52,219 nucleotides of DNA from JAJDIA01 sp031555735 (lineage in GTDB: Bacteria; Bacteroidota; Bacteroidia; Bacteroidales; Tannerellaceae). The notes under the pieces were generated by a model. That model searched no databases, was not told the origin of the DNA, and worked only from the letters and a program-made list of their open reading frames with translations. The DNA is taken from positions 1 through 52,219 of the forward strand of contig JAVBUE010000008.1 in assembly GCA_031555735.1 (NCBI GenBank), read 5' to 3'. The position numbers and the translations under genes were made by a program. Of the stretch, positions 26,901-35,609 are shown piece after piece; position 1 is the stretch's first letter, and each line of letters opens with the position of its first letter.

Positions 26901-27381
26901 CGTCCTCGCCGGTGATACCCTGTCAACCGAGTTGCCACCCGTACCGGAAACCCTTTCGACACCCGACAGCGTACCCGCCATCCAGGCTCCTGCCCGGGAA
27001 CGAGACCTCACGCTCAAAGAGATCGAAGAAATACGTGCCCGCGAGGCCGAGGCCGAAGCGATCCGTAAGGCGGAAGAGCTCCAGGCACAACAAGCCAAAG
27101 AGCAGTTGCTCAAAGAACAGAAAGAACAGGAAGACCTCGACCGCGCCACCCTGCTGAAGCAAAAGAAAGCAGATGAAGCCGCCAAAGAAAAAGCCCGCAA
27201 AGAGCGCGAAAAGCAGCTCGAACGCGAACGGGCCGCCAAAGAAAAGGCCAGCAACGAGCTCCGTAAGCAAAAAGAACGCGAATACAAGGAACGGCTGCGG
27301 CTGAAAGAGAAAGAGCGCAAGCAGAAAGAAGCCGAATACCAAAAGAAGCTTCGCGAACGCGAAAAGGCACGTAAGAAATAA
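23926..27381 (+). CDS. sprE: SprE/PorW-like TPR lipoprotein with long charged tail
   Basis: The 1151-residue protein begins with a lipoprotein signal peptide (cysteine in LLGSCSTKKNT, C21) followed by SRFYHSFTTRYNIYYNGK, the start of the SprE/PorW family of type IX secretion and gliding-associated lipoproteins. TPR-like helical repeats fill roughly residues 110-430 and 560-780, and a conserved C-terminal domain near 880-940 includes FFNFNEILHYYRMIYG. The last about 130 residues are an almost uninterrupted Lys/Glu/Arg/Ala coiled coil preceded by a Pro/Thr-rich linker. This makes it longer than typical members. Whether a type IX system exists in this organism cannot be judged from the window. 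Confidence 0.75.
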   Translation: MKRGFYYILLTVITAGLLGSCSTKKNTKASRFYHSFTTRYNIYYNGKVSFDETLNAMQKGYRENYSEQIFMYPISAQPKDKATTGGPFDRAIEKSNKAIKLHSIQVKPEKKAGWRSDPKQVALQSQEEYNPFLKNSWLMLGQAQFYNADFLQASATFSYISRHYATDELVASEARIWQARCYTEMGWFYESEDVLNKLNINGIPKKNLDKYAAVNADLLIKEGKFEESIPYLQTAIKAEKNKLQRTRMKYLLGQLYTSLELDGLAYTQFGQVVSASPPYELEFAARIRQSEVYAGGSYLKEVKKLERMTKSEKNKDLLDQVYYAIGNMYLSRQDTANSIQNYSLGIEKSTRNGLDKAICQIKLGDIYFARRDYIHAQPCYSGALAAIQKEHKDYKRVAKLSEILDGLVVHVQAVHLQDSLQTLARMPEAERLAVIDKIIDQVKKDEEAAKAEAEKAAYLAQQEATNTGINRPGTETAVAMLPTAGTGTFYFYNPQTVAQGKTQFQRLWGRRVLEDNWRRSNKTMSTFGAMEEDQTAMPAPTDSAGIVQEAAAGTDQPDDISNDPKTREFYLQQLPLTPEDVEASNIIIVDGLYQMAMIYKDRLEDLPLSIEGFQTLDNRFPENEHRLESYYQIYLMALRLDNRALADEYKAKLIHAFPASDYAVAIADPDYLYNIRMMDQVQDSVYQRTYQAYLDGNVDEVRKNYRMMNEQYPLAKLMPKFMFLDALTHVQTGDVEGFKATLKALIDKYPEADVTELAGEMLKGVLRGRTLVQGNVRGMTWNMRFGGEGGLSAADSARTFSAETNVPYRMLLIYPTGSLDKNQLLFTVAAFNFANFMVKEFDLNVEENGSVSILSIEGFFNFNEILHYYRMIYGKDGYANALNKEVTVLPISTANYETLLRGKTVDDYIDFFETHFAGLAPEMLARWSAHREADMQEKEEEEAAKTETETGTVKEEAEGVKAEPVTVPAPVLPDSAISPISLPDTTLILPPTVLAGDTLSTELPPVPETLSTPDSVPAIQAPARERDLTLKEIEEIRAREAEAEAIRKAEELQAQQAKEQLLKEQKEQEDLDRATLLKQKKADEAAKEKARKEREKQLERERAAKEKASNELRKQKEREYKERLRLKEKERKQKEAEYQKKLREREKARKK

Positions 27382-27401
27382 CGTCATACCACAAAAAACC
27401 A

Positions 27402-27409
27402 TACATTTG
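27402..27409 (+). promoter_or_regulatory. -7 box upstream of aroK
   Basis: TACATTTG fits TAnnTTTG and lies 16 bases before the aroK start, just after the SprE-like gene. The expected transcript would have a very short leader. Confidence 0.45.
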
Positions 27410-27425
27410 CAGAAAACAGTGTGTA

Positions 27426-27947
27426 ATGAAACGTATCTTTCTGACAGGTTATATGGGGGCGGGTAAAACAACGATCGGAAAGGACCTCTCCAGGCGGATG
27501 GGTCTTTCTTTTATCGACCTGGATCTGTATATCGAAAGGCGTTACCTCAAAAGCGTCCGCCAACTGTTTGAAGAAAAAGGAGAAGCGGCTTTCCGGGAGA
27601 TCGAACGCCGCATGCTGCATGAAGTGGCGTCGTTTGAAGACACGCTGATCTCTACCGGCGGCGGCGCCCCCTGCTATGCCGACAATATGGCGTTCATGAA
27701 CGAGCGGGGAACCACCATTTACCTGAAAGTATCGGTGGACGAATTGGTCAAACGCCTCGAAGCAGGCAAAAACTGCCGCCCCGTGCTGCAAGGACGTAAG
27801 GGAGAGGAACTGATCACATTCGTGCGGGGAAGCCTCGCCCTGCGCGAACCTTTTTACAATCAAGCGGCTATCGTATTCGATACCGAAGGAATGCAGACCG
27901 ACCACGACGTGGCGGACATCTCCAGAGCATTGGAAGAAAAATTATAA
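27426..27947 (+). CDS. aroK: Shikimate kinase
   Basis: AroK phosphorylates shikimate with ATP, the fifth step of the chorismate pathway and the one that supplies the AroA substrate. The 173-residue protein shows the P-loop GYMGAGKTTIGKDL (residues 8-21), the shikimate-binding FIDLDLYIERR (about 32-42), a family FREIERRMLHEV and the STGGGAPC loop (about 77-84). Length is normal. Alanine dehydrogenase follows after 2 bases, so the two are coupled. Confidence 0.95.
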   Translation: MKRIFLTGYMGAGKTTIGKDLSRRMGLSFIDLDLYIERRYLKSVRQLFEEKGEAAFREIERRMLHEVASFEDTLISTGGGAPCYADNMAFMNERGTTIYLKVSVDELVKRLEAGKNCRPVLQGRKGEELITFVRGSLALREPFYNQAAIVFDTEGMQTDHDVADISRALEEKL

Positions 27948-27949
27948 CT

Positions 27950-29161
27950 ATGGATACATCCGGAAGCAAACAGACGCAAGGAGCCTATATCCCCCAGGAA
28001 TTATTGATCGAGCTGAACAAGACGGGGAACCAGTTACACATCGGCATCCCCCGTGAAACCGACGAAAGCGAACGCCGCCTCGCCCTGACGCCCGAAGCGG
28101 TGGACATACTCACCGGGTGCGGCCACCGGGTATGGATCGAAACAGGCGCCGGGTTGGGGATCAACTATTCAGACAATCATTATGCCGAATCCGGCGCGGA
28201 GATCTTATCTTCCGCCGCCGAGGTGTATCAGGCGGATATCATCCTGAAGATCCTGCCGCCCACCGTGGAAGAAGTGGCGCTCATGAAGCCGCGTACCTCC
28301 CTGCTTTCCATGTTGCAGCTCCAATCGTTGTCGCAGGAAGCCTTCGAACTGATGATGGCCAAACGCATCAACGGCATCGCTTATGAACTGATCGCCGACG
28401 AGCAGCGCAAGCTGCCGGTGATGACCGTCATCTCCGAGATAGAAGGGACAGCCGCGATCACGATCGCCTCCGAGATGCTGAGCAACACCCAGGGAGGGAA
28501 AGGCATCCTGTTGGGAGGCATCCCGGGCGTATCACCTACCGAGGTGGTGATCATCGGTGCAGGCAGCGCCGGGACGGTTGCCGCACGCGCCGCCCTCTCA
28601 CTGGGAGCCAGCGTGAAGGTGTTCGACGACGATATCAACAAACTGCGTACCATCCAACTGACACTGGGACAGGGATTATTCACCTCCACCTTCCATCCGA
28701 ATGTGCTGCACAATGCGTTCCTCACGGCCGATGTGGTGATCGGCGCCATGCGGTATATCAATACCCATAAGCGGTATGTGATTGCCGAGGAGCTAATCCG
28801 TTCCATGAAGCGGGGAGCGCTGGTGATCGACCTGCGCATGAGTCAGGGAGGATGCTTCGAAACCACCTGCGGGCTATCCCCATCGGATCCCGCCATCTTC
28901 GAACAGTTCGGTATCCTGCACTATTGCCGGCCGAATATCAGTAACCGGGTAGCCCGCACCACCTCCATGGCGCTGAGCAATATCTTCGTTCCTACTTTGA
29001 TGCAACTGAGCGAGTGGGGAACCATCCAGGCGATGATCAAAAGCGTCCCCGGCGTCAAGGCAGGCGTCTATATGTATGCAGGCAAACCCGTCAACGAGTA
29101 CGTAGCCGGCCATTTTAACATCCGATCCAATAATATTGACATATATTTGGCTGCATTTTAA
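27950..29161 (+). CDS. ald: Alanine dehydrogenase
   Basis: The enzyme reversibly deaminates L-alanine to pyruvate and ammonia with NAD+. The 403-residue protein has the AlaDH/PNT N-terminal motif GIPRETDESERRLALTPEAV (about residues 33-52) and the Rossmann motif VVIIGAGSAGTVAARAAL (about 199-216). An N-terminal extension of about 30 residues precedes the conserved start. Members of this family without a membrane half are alanine dehydrogenases; a transhydrogenase alpha subunit is less likely because no beta subunit gene follows. It precedes korAB and fits amino-acid fermentation. Confidence 0.85.
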   Translation: MDTSGSKQTQGAYIPQELLIELNKTGNQLHIGIPRETDESERRLALTPEAVDILTGCGHRVWIETGAGLGINYSDNHYAESGAEILSSAAEVYQADIILKILPPTVEEVALMKPRTSLLSMLQLQSLSQEAFELMMAKRINGIAYELIADEQRKLPVMTVISEIEGTAAITIASEMLSNTQGGKGILLGGIPGVSPTEVVIIGAGSAGTVAARAALSLGASVKVFDDDINKLRTIQLTLGQGLFTSTFHPNVLHNAFLTADVVIGAMRYINTHKRYVIAEELIRSMKRGALVIDLRMSQGGCFETTCGLSPSDPAIFEQFGILHYCRPNISNRVARTTSMALSNIFVPTLMQLSEWGTIQAMIKSVPGVKAGVYMYAGKPVNEYVAGHFNIRSNNIDIYLAAF

Positions 29162-29193
29162 GCAATTATTTCATCCCTGCAAAGCGAAATACT

Positions 29194-29201
29194 TACCTTT
29201 G
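29194..29201 (+). promoter_or_regulatory. -7 box upstream of korA
   Basis: TACCTTTG matches TAnnTTTG, 43 bases before the korA ATG, in the only sizeable gap between ald and korA. Confidence 0.5.
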
Positions 29202-29244
29202 CAGGCAGTTTAGAACAAATAAAAGCGATAAGCTAAAAGTAGTT

Positions 29245-31098
29245 ATGGCAGATCAAACAAAAGTAACCACTCTGGACAAAGTGGTAGTCCGTTTCTCGGG
29301 AGACTCCGGAGACGGTATGCAGTTAAGCGGTACGATCTTTTCCAACCTCTCGGCTATCTTTGGAAATGAAATCTCCACATTCCCCGACTTCCCCGCGGAG
29401 ATCCGCGCCCCGCAAGGATCACTCAGTGGCGTGTCGGGATTCCAGGTGCACCTGGGCTCGCGGAATGTGATGACGCCGGGAGACAAGGCAGACGTACTGG
29501 TAGCAATGAATCCGGCAGCGCTGAAGGTCAACGTGAAGACCCTCAAACCCAACGCCATTGTGATTATCGACACCGACTCATTTGAGAAAAGCGACCTCGA
29601 TAAGGCACAGTTCAAAACAGACGATCCGTTCACCGAATTAGGGCTGACTACCGTCCAGGTAGTAGCGGCGTCCATCTCGACGATGGTACGCGACGGCCTG
29701 GCGGACTTCGGATTGGACAACAAAGCAGCCATCCGTTGCAAGAACATGTTCGCCCTCGGCCTGGTATGCTGGCTGTTCGAACGTCCGCTGGAAGGCGCCA
29801 TGCACATGCTGCAAAACAAATTCGCCAAGAAACCCACCATCGCACAGGCCAACATCAAGGCGCTGACCGATGGGTACAACTACGGACACAACATACAGGC
29901 CAGCGTATCCACCTACCGGATCGAGACGAAGAAAGCCGAACCGGGCTTTTACATGGATATCAACGGCAACAAGGCCACGGCCTACGGGCTGATCGGCGCC
30001 GCCGAGAAAGCCGGATTGAAACTCTTCCTCGGCAGTTACCCCATCACCCCCGCCACAGATATCCTGCAGGAGCTGTCGGCACGGAAAGAGCTGGGCGTGA
30101 AAGGGCTACAGTTTGAAGATGAGATTGCCGGCATCTGTACCTCCATCGGCGCCAGCTTCGCCGGAAACCTCGCCGCCACCTCCACCTCCGGTCCGGGACT
30201 GGCGCTGAAGAGTGAAGCGATCGGCCTCGCCGTCATCGCCGAAATACCCCTGGTGGTAGTGGATGTGCAACGCGGAGGGCCGTCCACCGGGTTGCCTACC
30301 AAGAGCGAACAGACCGACCTCATGCAGGCGCTCTACGGACGTAACGGCGAAAGCCCCGCCGTGGTAATCGCCGCCTCTACGCCGACCGACTGCTTTGATG
30401 CCGCCTTCTGGTCGGGGAAGCTGGCTGTCGAACATATGACGCCGGTCATTCTGCTGACCGACTCATTCATTGCCAACGGTTCTTCCGCCTGGAAGATACC
30501 CAATCTGGATAATTACCCCCCCATTACCCCACAATATGTGGATCAGTATGATGGCGAGAAGCCCTGGAAACCCTACCGCCGCAACGCGGAAAACCTGGTA
30601 CGTTACTGGGCGGTGCCGGGCATGGATGGGTTCGCCCACCGCATCGGCGGCCTTGAAAAGGATTATGATACCAGCGCCATCTCCACCGACGCCCTCAACC
30701 ACCAGAAGATGGTGGAAACACGTCAGGCAAAGATCGACAAGATTGCCGAGTTCATTCCCGAACAGGAAGTGATCGGCGACCCGGATGCCGACCTGCTGCT
30801 GGTAGGCTGGGGCGGCACATACGGACACCTGTACGAAGCCATGGAGACCATGCGTGAAAACGGCAAGAAAGTAGCATTGGCTCATTTCAAGTTTATCAAC
30901 CCACTGCCGAAGAACGCAGAAGAGATCCTGCTCAAGTACAAAAAAGTGGTAGTGGTGGAACAGAACAAAGGCCAATTCGCCAACTTCCTCCGCAGCAAGA
31001 TATCCGGATTCAATCCCTATAAGTTTAACCGTGTGAAAGGACAACCGTTCGTTGTAGGACGTCTGGTTGAAGAATTCACCAAATTACTGGAGGCATAA
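29245..31098 (+). CDS. korA: 2-oxoglutarate:ferredoxin oxidoreductase, fused gamma-alpha subunit
   Basis: KorAB interconverts 2-oxoglutarate and CoA with succinyl-CoA, CO2 and reduced ferredoxin, in the cytoplasm. In this 617-residue form the gamma domain comes first (VVRFSGDSGDGMQLSGTIF, then PAEIRAPQGSLSGVSGFQV), followed by the alpha pyrimidine-binding domain with FLGSYPITPATDILQELS (about residues 255-272) and the VVVDVQRGGPSTGLPTKSEQ segment. The beta subunit gene starts three bases after the stop codon. The fused arrangement is usual in Bacteroidetes. A 2-oxoacid other than 2-oxoglutarate cannot be excluded. Confidence 0.93.
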   Translation: MADQTKVTTLDKVVVRFSGDSGDGMQLSGTIFSNLSAIFGNEISTFPDFPAEIRAPQGSLSGVSGFQVHLGSRNVMTPGDKADVLVAMNPAALKVNVKTLKPNAIVIIDTDSFEKSDLDKAQFKTDDPFTELGLTTVQVVAASISTMVRDGLADFGLDNKAAIRCKNMFALGLVCWLFERPLEGAMHMLQNKFAKKPTIAQANIKALTDGYNYGHNIQASVSTYRIETKKAEPGFYMDINGNKATAYGLIGAAEKAGLKLFLGSYPITPATDILQELSARKELGVKGLQFEDEIAGICTSIGASFAGNLAATSTSGPGLALKSEAIGLAVIAEIPLVVVDVQRGGPSTGLPTKSEQTDLMQALYGRNGESPAVVIAASTPTDCFDAAFWSGKLAVEHMTPVILLTDSFIANGSSAWKIPNLDNYPPITPQYVDQYDGEKPWKPYRRNAENLVRYWAVPGMDGFAHRIGGLEKDYDTSAISTDALNHQKMVETRQAKIDKIAEFIPEQEVIGDPDADLLLVGWGGTYGHLYEAMETMRENGKKVALAHFKFINPLPKNAEEILLKYKKVVVVEQNKGQFANFLRSKISGFNPYKFNRVKGQPFVVGRLVEEFTKLLEA

Positions 31099-31101
31099 GC
31101 C

Positions 31102-32115
31102 ATGGAAGAAACAACAACCTATCAGCCGAAAGATTATAAAAGCGACCAGTACGTACGCTGGTGCCCGGGCTGTGGCGACCACGCCGTATTGAACTGCGTG
31201 CATAAGGCCATGGCCGATTTAGGTGTCAACCCGAAAGATATTGCCGTTATCTCCGGTATCGGCTGCTCGTCGCGGTTGCCCTACTATATGAATACCTATG
31301 GGTTCCATACCATCCACGGACGTGCGGCGGCTATCGCCACGGGTGTGAAAACAGCCCGTCCCGACCTCAGCGTATGGGTGATGACCGGCGACGGCGACTG
31401 CCTCGCGATCGGTGGTAACCACTTCATCCATGCCGTACGCCGGAACGTGGATATCAACATCGTATTGTTCAACAACAAGATCTACGGCCTCACCAAAGGA
31501 CAGTACTCACCCACGTCCGACCGGGGCATTGTCACGAAAAGTTCGCCGTTCGGAACGGTGGAAGATCCCTTTATCCCGGCCGAACTGGCGATGGGCGCCC
31601 GTGGAAACTTCTTTGCCCGGGTGATCGACGTCGATTTGAAGAACACCACCGAAGTGCTTGCCGACTCCGCCCGCCATATAGGCTGCTCGGTAGTGGAAGT
31701 GCTGGTGAACTGCGTCATCTTCAACGATGGCGTCCACCGTCATATCTCGGAAAAGGAACACCGTACGGAACGAACCATCTTTCTCCGCCACGGCCAGAAG
31801 ATGGTGTATGGGAAAGAGAATGAGAAAGGGATCGTACTGGATGGCCTCAAGCTGAAAGCCGTCACCATCGGCGAAGACGGATACACGCTGGACGACGTAC
31901 TGGTGCACGACGCCCATGAGAAAGACATCACCCTGCACATGATGCTTGCCCTGATGGGTGGCGACATGCCGATCGCGATCGGTGTGATCCGTGATATCGA
32001 AGCACCCAGCTACGACCAGGCGGTGACGGAACAGATCGAAGCCGTACAGGCGAAGAACCCGGCCCGCACGCTGAACGAACTGCTGATGAGCGGCGAGGTC
32101 TGGGAAGTGAAATAA
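31102..32115 (+). CDS. korB: 2-oxoglutarate:ferredoxin oxidoreductase, beta subunit
   Basis: The 337-residue beta subunit binds thiamine diphosphate and an Fe-S cluster. The cysteine motif WCPGCGDHAVLNC lies at about residues 21-33, and the ThDP/Mg site is seen as TGDGDCLAIGGNH (about 94-106) followed by NNKIYGLTKGQYSPTS. It is the partner of the preceding fused subunit and follows it after 3 bases. Length and motifs are complete. Confidence 0.95.
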   Translation: MEETTTYQPKDYKSDQYVRWCPGCGDHAVLNCVHKAMADLGVNPKDIAVISGIGCSSRLPYYMNTYGFHTIHGRAAAIATGVKTARPDLSVWVMTGDGDCLAIGGNHFIHAVRRNVDINIVLFNNKIYGLTKGQYSPTSDRGIVTKSSPFGTVEDPFIPAELAMGARGNFFARVIDVDLKNTTEVLADSARHIGCSVVEVLVNCVIFNDGVHRHISEKEHRTERTIFLRHGQKMVYGKENEKGIVLDGLKLKAVTIGEDGYTLDDVLVHDAHEKDITLHMMLALMGGDMPIAIGVIRDIEAPSYDQAVTEQIEAVQAKNPARTLNELLMSGEVWEVK

Positions 32116-32139
32116 CGGTTAACAGTGATCAACCATACC

Positions 32140-33309
32140 ATGAGAACACGTATGCTATCCTGTGCGCTGCTTCTATCCGTAAGCAGCGCATTCGCACAGG
32201 GATACCAGTTTACGGATGTGAAAAGGCTGCCCGCCACTCCGGTGAAGAACCAGGCGGCAACCGGCACCTGCTGGTGCTTTGCCACCGTTTCGTTCCTCGA
32301 ATCGGAGTTACTCCGTACCGGAAAGGGGGAATACGACCTGTCGGAAATGTTCATCGTCCGCCAGAAATACATGAACCAGTTGCAAGACAATTATGTACGC
32401 CAGGGACAGGGTAATATCGGACAGGGAAGCCTCGGCCATACGGTGAAGAACGCCGTCCGCCAGGTTGGCCTCGTACCGGAGGAGGTGTACACCGGGATCA
32501 ACTACGACTCCGACCGCCATAACCACAGCGAACTGGCATCCTATATGTCGGCCATAGCCCATGCGGCGGTGAAGATGAAAAAGCGCAGCCCCGAGTACTA
32601 CGAACTGATCAACAACCTGTTCGACACCTATCTGGGCAAACTGCCGGAGAAGTTCACCTATAAAGGCAAGGAATACACGCCGAAATCATTTGCCGCCTCC
32701 CTGGGACTGAATATGGACGATTACATCGAGCTGACCAGCTTCACCCATCATCCGTATTATACGAAGTTCGACGTGGAAGTGCCCGACAACTGGGAACATC
32801 AGTTGATGTACAACCTCCCGCTCGACGAGATGATCGAAGTGATGAACTACGCGATCAACAACGGTTATACCGTATGCTGGGACGGGGATGTGAGCGAGAA
32901 AGGCTTCTCCTTCACCAACGGGGTGGCGATCAACCCGGACGTGACGACGGCAGACAACTACGCCGGTACCGACCGTGCCCGCTTCGAACAAATGAACCCC
33001 GCCCAGCGGTTGGAAGAGGTGTATAAATTCGACCGCCCCTATCCGGAAGTCAAGGTAACACCTGAGATACGCCAGGCCGGATATGAATCTTTTGTCACCA
33101 CCGACGACCACCTGATGCACGTCACCGGTATCGTGAAAGATCAGAACGGCACCCCGTATTACATCACCAAAAACTCCTGGGGCACGGAACGGAATGCCTT
33201 TGCCGGCTACCTCAACATGTCCGAGAGCTTTGTCCGCGCCAAGACCATCTACATCATGGTCCACAAAGACGCCATCCCCAAAGCCCTCCAGGCAAAGTTG
33301 GGATTGTAA
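32140..33309 (+). CDS. C1-family aminopeptidase (bleomycin hydrolase type)
   Basis: The protein resembles the C1B/PepC cysteine peptidases. The ATG at 32140 (MRTRMLSCALLLS) gives 389 residues and a signal peptide ending in SSAFAQ; an upstream GTG at 32125 is also in frame. Catalytic residues are visible: the cysteine in AATGTCWCFATVSFLES, the histidine in DHLMHVTGIVKD and the asparagine in YITKNSWGTE. The signal peptide suggests periplasmic or outer location, unlike cytoplasmic PepC. It follows korB by 24 bases. Confidence 0.88.
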   Translation: MRTRMLSCALLLSVSSAFAQGYQFTDVKRLPATPVKNQAATGTCWCFATVSFLESELLRTGKGEYDLSEMFIVRQKYMNQLQDNYVRQGQGNIGQGSLGHTVKNAVRQVGLVPEEVYTGINYDSDRHNHSELASYMSAIAHAAVKMKKRSPEYYELINNLFDTYLGKLPEKFTYKGKEYTPKSFAASLGLNMDDYIELTSFTHHPYYTKFDVEVPDNWEHQLMYNLPLDEMIEVMNYAINNGYTVCWDGDVSEKGFSFTNGVAINPDVTTADNYAGTDRARFEQMNPAQRLEEVYKFDRPYPEVKVTPEIRQAGYESFVTTDDHLMHVTGIVKDQNGTPYYITKNSWGTERNAFAGYLNMSESFVRAKTIYIMVHKDAIPKALQAKLGL

Positions 33310-33340
33310 GCCGCCGCCCCATCGCAATCATTTACCATAC

Positions 33341-33380
33341 AAAAGGAGCTGTCTCAAAACCAGAGGCAGCTCCTTTTTTT
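33341..33380. terminator. Rho-independent terminator between convergent genes
   Basis: AAAAGGAGCTGTCTC pairs with GAGGCAGCTCC and is followed by a run of seven T; the A run in front lets it act on the minus strand as well. It lies between the stop codons of the C1 peptidase and the S46 peptidase genes. Confidence 0.85.
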
Positions 33381-33423
33381 ACATCCTCCCGTGCGGAGGT
33401 GAAAGGCTTTTGCTTTTGCGGGG

Positions 33424-35580
33424 TTATTTCGCCAGTTTCAGTTCGTTGATCAGGCGGGGGCATTTGCCCCATTTGTCGATCATATAGAGGACGTAGCGGA
33501 TATCCACGCCGATGCACCGTTGCAGATCCGGTTCGAAGGCGATGTCGCCACTCATGGCTTCCCAGTTACCGTCGAATGCCAGGCCGATCACCCGTCCTTT
33601 CCCATCAAACATCGGGCTGCCCGAGTTACCCCCGGTGATATCATTCCCCGAAAGGAAGCAAAGCGGCAGTTCCCCCTTTTCGTTGGCATAGGGACCGAAA
33701 TCTTTCTTGCGGAGCAGGTCGAGGATCTCCGGTTGCACCCAGAACTCATCGTTGTTCGGGTCTTCCTTCTCGAAGATACCTTTTTCCGTGGAATAATAGG
33801 TGTACCAGGCCGCGTCGTACGGGCGGTAACCGGCGATCGAGCCATAGCTCAGGCGCATGGTGAAGTTGGCATCCGACGAGAGCGCCTTGCCGGGATACAT
33901 TTCCTTCAGCCCGGCGAAGTAGAGGCGTTCACCTTTGAGGATATCGAACTGGTAGGCCGCACCCTGTTGCTGCAACGCCTGCATGGCGGTCATGGTAGAG
34001 ATACTCAACGCTACAGCCGGGTCGTTCTTCATCGCCTTCGCGTACGCTTTCGGGTCTTTCAGCAGCGCCGCCACTTTATCGTACGACAGCAACGACGTCT
34101 TTTTAAACACGTCGGCCGCATATTTCGCATAATCCCCTTTGTACTTCTTATCGATCGTCTGGTAAATGTCCGGGAGATATTGAGCCGGCACTTTTTCTTT
34201 CACCACCTGCAGCATGGCAGCCAGCACGTCGCAGTCCATGGACGGTTCATAATCTTTGAAGAATGGCTGCACGCGGTCTTCGAGGAAGATATTGATCTCT
34301 TCCGGCGTGGATCCTTTCACATCCACACTCTGCACCATACGCGCCAGACGGATGATTTCGGCGCCACCGGCGAAAGCTTCCGACAGGTACGTCACGTTCC
34401 GGCGGAGCTCATTGGTGGAGGTATAACCTTTCTTCAGCAGGTCGAGCACCTGTCCGTATTTGGCTTGCAGGCGGTCGTTCTGTCCCGCCCATGCCTTAAA
34501 GGCGGCTTCTTCTTTTTCCTTACGTCCGATCACGTCGAGGTTTTTCAGTCCCCGGTTCATCCCGATGGAGTTCTTCCAGTAGTTGGAGCTGCCGGCAAAT
34601 TTGGACGAATACTTGATCCGCACGGCATCGCTGGCCTGCATACCTTTCTTCCAGATGTCCTGTTTCACTTCGCGCACCTGGATACGCGGGGTGTTGAGGT
34701 CGTCTATCCGTTGCTGTACGCCCCATGAACAGAGGTAACGGCTGGTGCTACCGGGGAAACCGATGGTCATGGCATAATCGTGTTCCTTATATCCCTGGAT
34801 GGATACTTCGGCCACATACTTCGGGGTATAGGGTTTGTTGTCGGCGCTGTATTCGGCCGGTTTGTTTTCGGTGTTGGCATAGACGCGGAACACGGAGAAG
34901 TCGCCCGTATGGCGTGGCCACATCCAGTTGTCGGTATCGCCGCCGAACTTACCCACGGAGCTGGGCGGTGCGAACACCATACGGACATCGCGATACACAT
35001 CATACACCACCATGAAATACTTATTATTATTGTAGAACGGGATCACCCGCGCCTGTGTGAACGGGCTGCGTCCGATCGAATCCACCAGCACCCGTCCGAT
35101 GGAATCGGCGGCCATGAGGCGCTTGTATTCGTCGTCTATCTTTTCGATCTGGCTGTTCACACGATCGCTCACGTCTTTTGTTTCGCGCAGGTAGAGCACG
35201 TTGAGTCCCGGTACGGGCAACTCTTCCTGTTTGCTTTGGGAGATGAAGCCGTCTTTCAGGTAATCATGTTCCACGCTGCTCAACTGCTGGATCGCGCCGT
35301 AGCCGCAATGGTGGTTGGTGAAGACCAGCCCTTCGTTGGAAACGGTGATACCGGTACATCCGCCGCCGAAGATCACCACGGCATTGGTGAGCGATGGCGC
35401 CGCATCGTTATCCAGTTCGTCGAACGGCATGGTGAATCCCAGCTCGGCCATGCGGGCTTTGTTTTCTTTATTCAGTTCTTTGATCACCCACATGCCTTCG
35501 TCGGCATAGAGTTGGCTGGCTGCCACCAGGAGCAGGCAGAGTAGTGTACACGTTTTTCTCATAACTTTTTTATTTATCAA
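33424..35580 (-). CDS. S46 dipeptidyl-peptidase, DPP7-like
   Basis: S46 enzymes release dipeptides from the N-terminus of peptides in the periplasm. The 718-residue protein has a signal peptide (ending near SQLYADEGMW), the histidine in VFTNHHCGYG (about H91) and the serine in ITGGNSGSPMF (about S653). Eighteen residues after the serine comes a glycine (about G671, in LAFDGNWEAMSGD). This position is Gly in DPP7 (hydrophobic P1) and Arg in DPP11 (Asp/Glu P1) of Porphyromonas, so DPP7-like specificity is inferred. A start at 35562 (MRKTCTLLC) is also possible. The length is normal for the family (about 710-720). Confidence 0.93.
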   Translation of the reverse strand: MINKKVMRKTCTLLCLLLVAASQLYADEGMWVIKELNKENKARMAELGFTMPFDELDNDAAPSLTNAVVIFGGGCTGITVSNEGLVFTNHHCGYGAIQQLSSVEHDYLKDGFISQSKQEELPVPGLNVLYLRETKDVSDRVNSQIEKIDDEYKRLMAADSIGRVLVDSIGRSPFTQARVIPFYNNNKYFMVVYDVYRDVRMVFAPPSSVGKFGGDTDNWMWPRHTGDFSVFRVYANTENKPAEYSADNKPYTPKYVAEVSIQGYKEHDYAMTIGFPGSTSRYLCSWGVQQRIDDLNTPRIQVREVKQDIWKKGMQASDAVRIKYSSKFAGSSNYWKNSIGMNRGLKNLDVIGRKEKEEAAFKAWAGQNDRLQAKYGQVLDLLKKGYTSTNELRRNVTYLSEAFAGGAEIIRLARMVQSVDVKGSTPEEINIFLEDRVQPFFKDYEPSMDCDVLAAMLQVVKEKVPAQYLPDIYQTIDKKYKGDYAKYAADVFKKTSLLSYDKVAALLKDPKAYAKAMKNDPAVALSISTMTAMQALQQQGAAYQFDILKGERLYFAGLKEMYPGKALSSDANFTMRLSYGSIAGYRPYDAAWYTYYSTEKGIFEKEDPNNDEFWVQPEILDLLRKKDFGPYANEKGELPLCFLSGNDITGGNSGSPMFDGKGRVIGLAFDGNWEAMSGDIAFEPDLQRCIGVDIRYVLYMIDKWGKCPRLINELKLAK

Positions 35581-35609
35581 TGAATAATATATGTATGAAT
35601 GATTTCAGC

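Noticed and set aside
25100..27400. Many long antisense open frames across the SprE-like and other GC-rich genes
   Set aside because: They are shadows caused by high GC content and biased third positions on the coding strand; none has recognisable domains.
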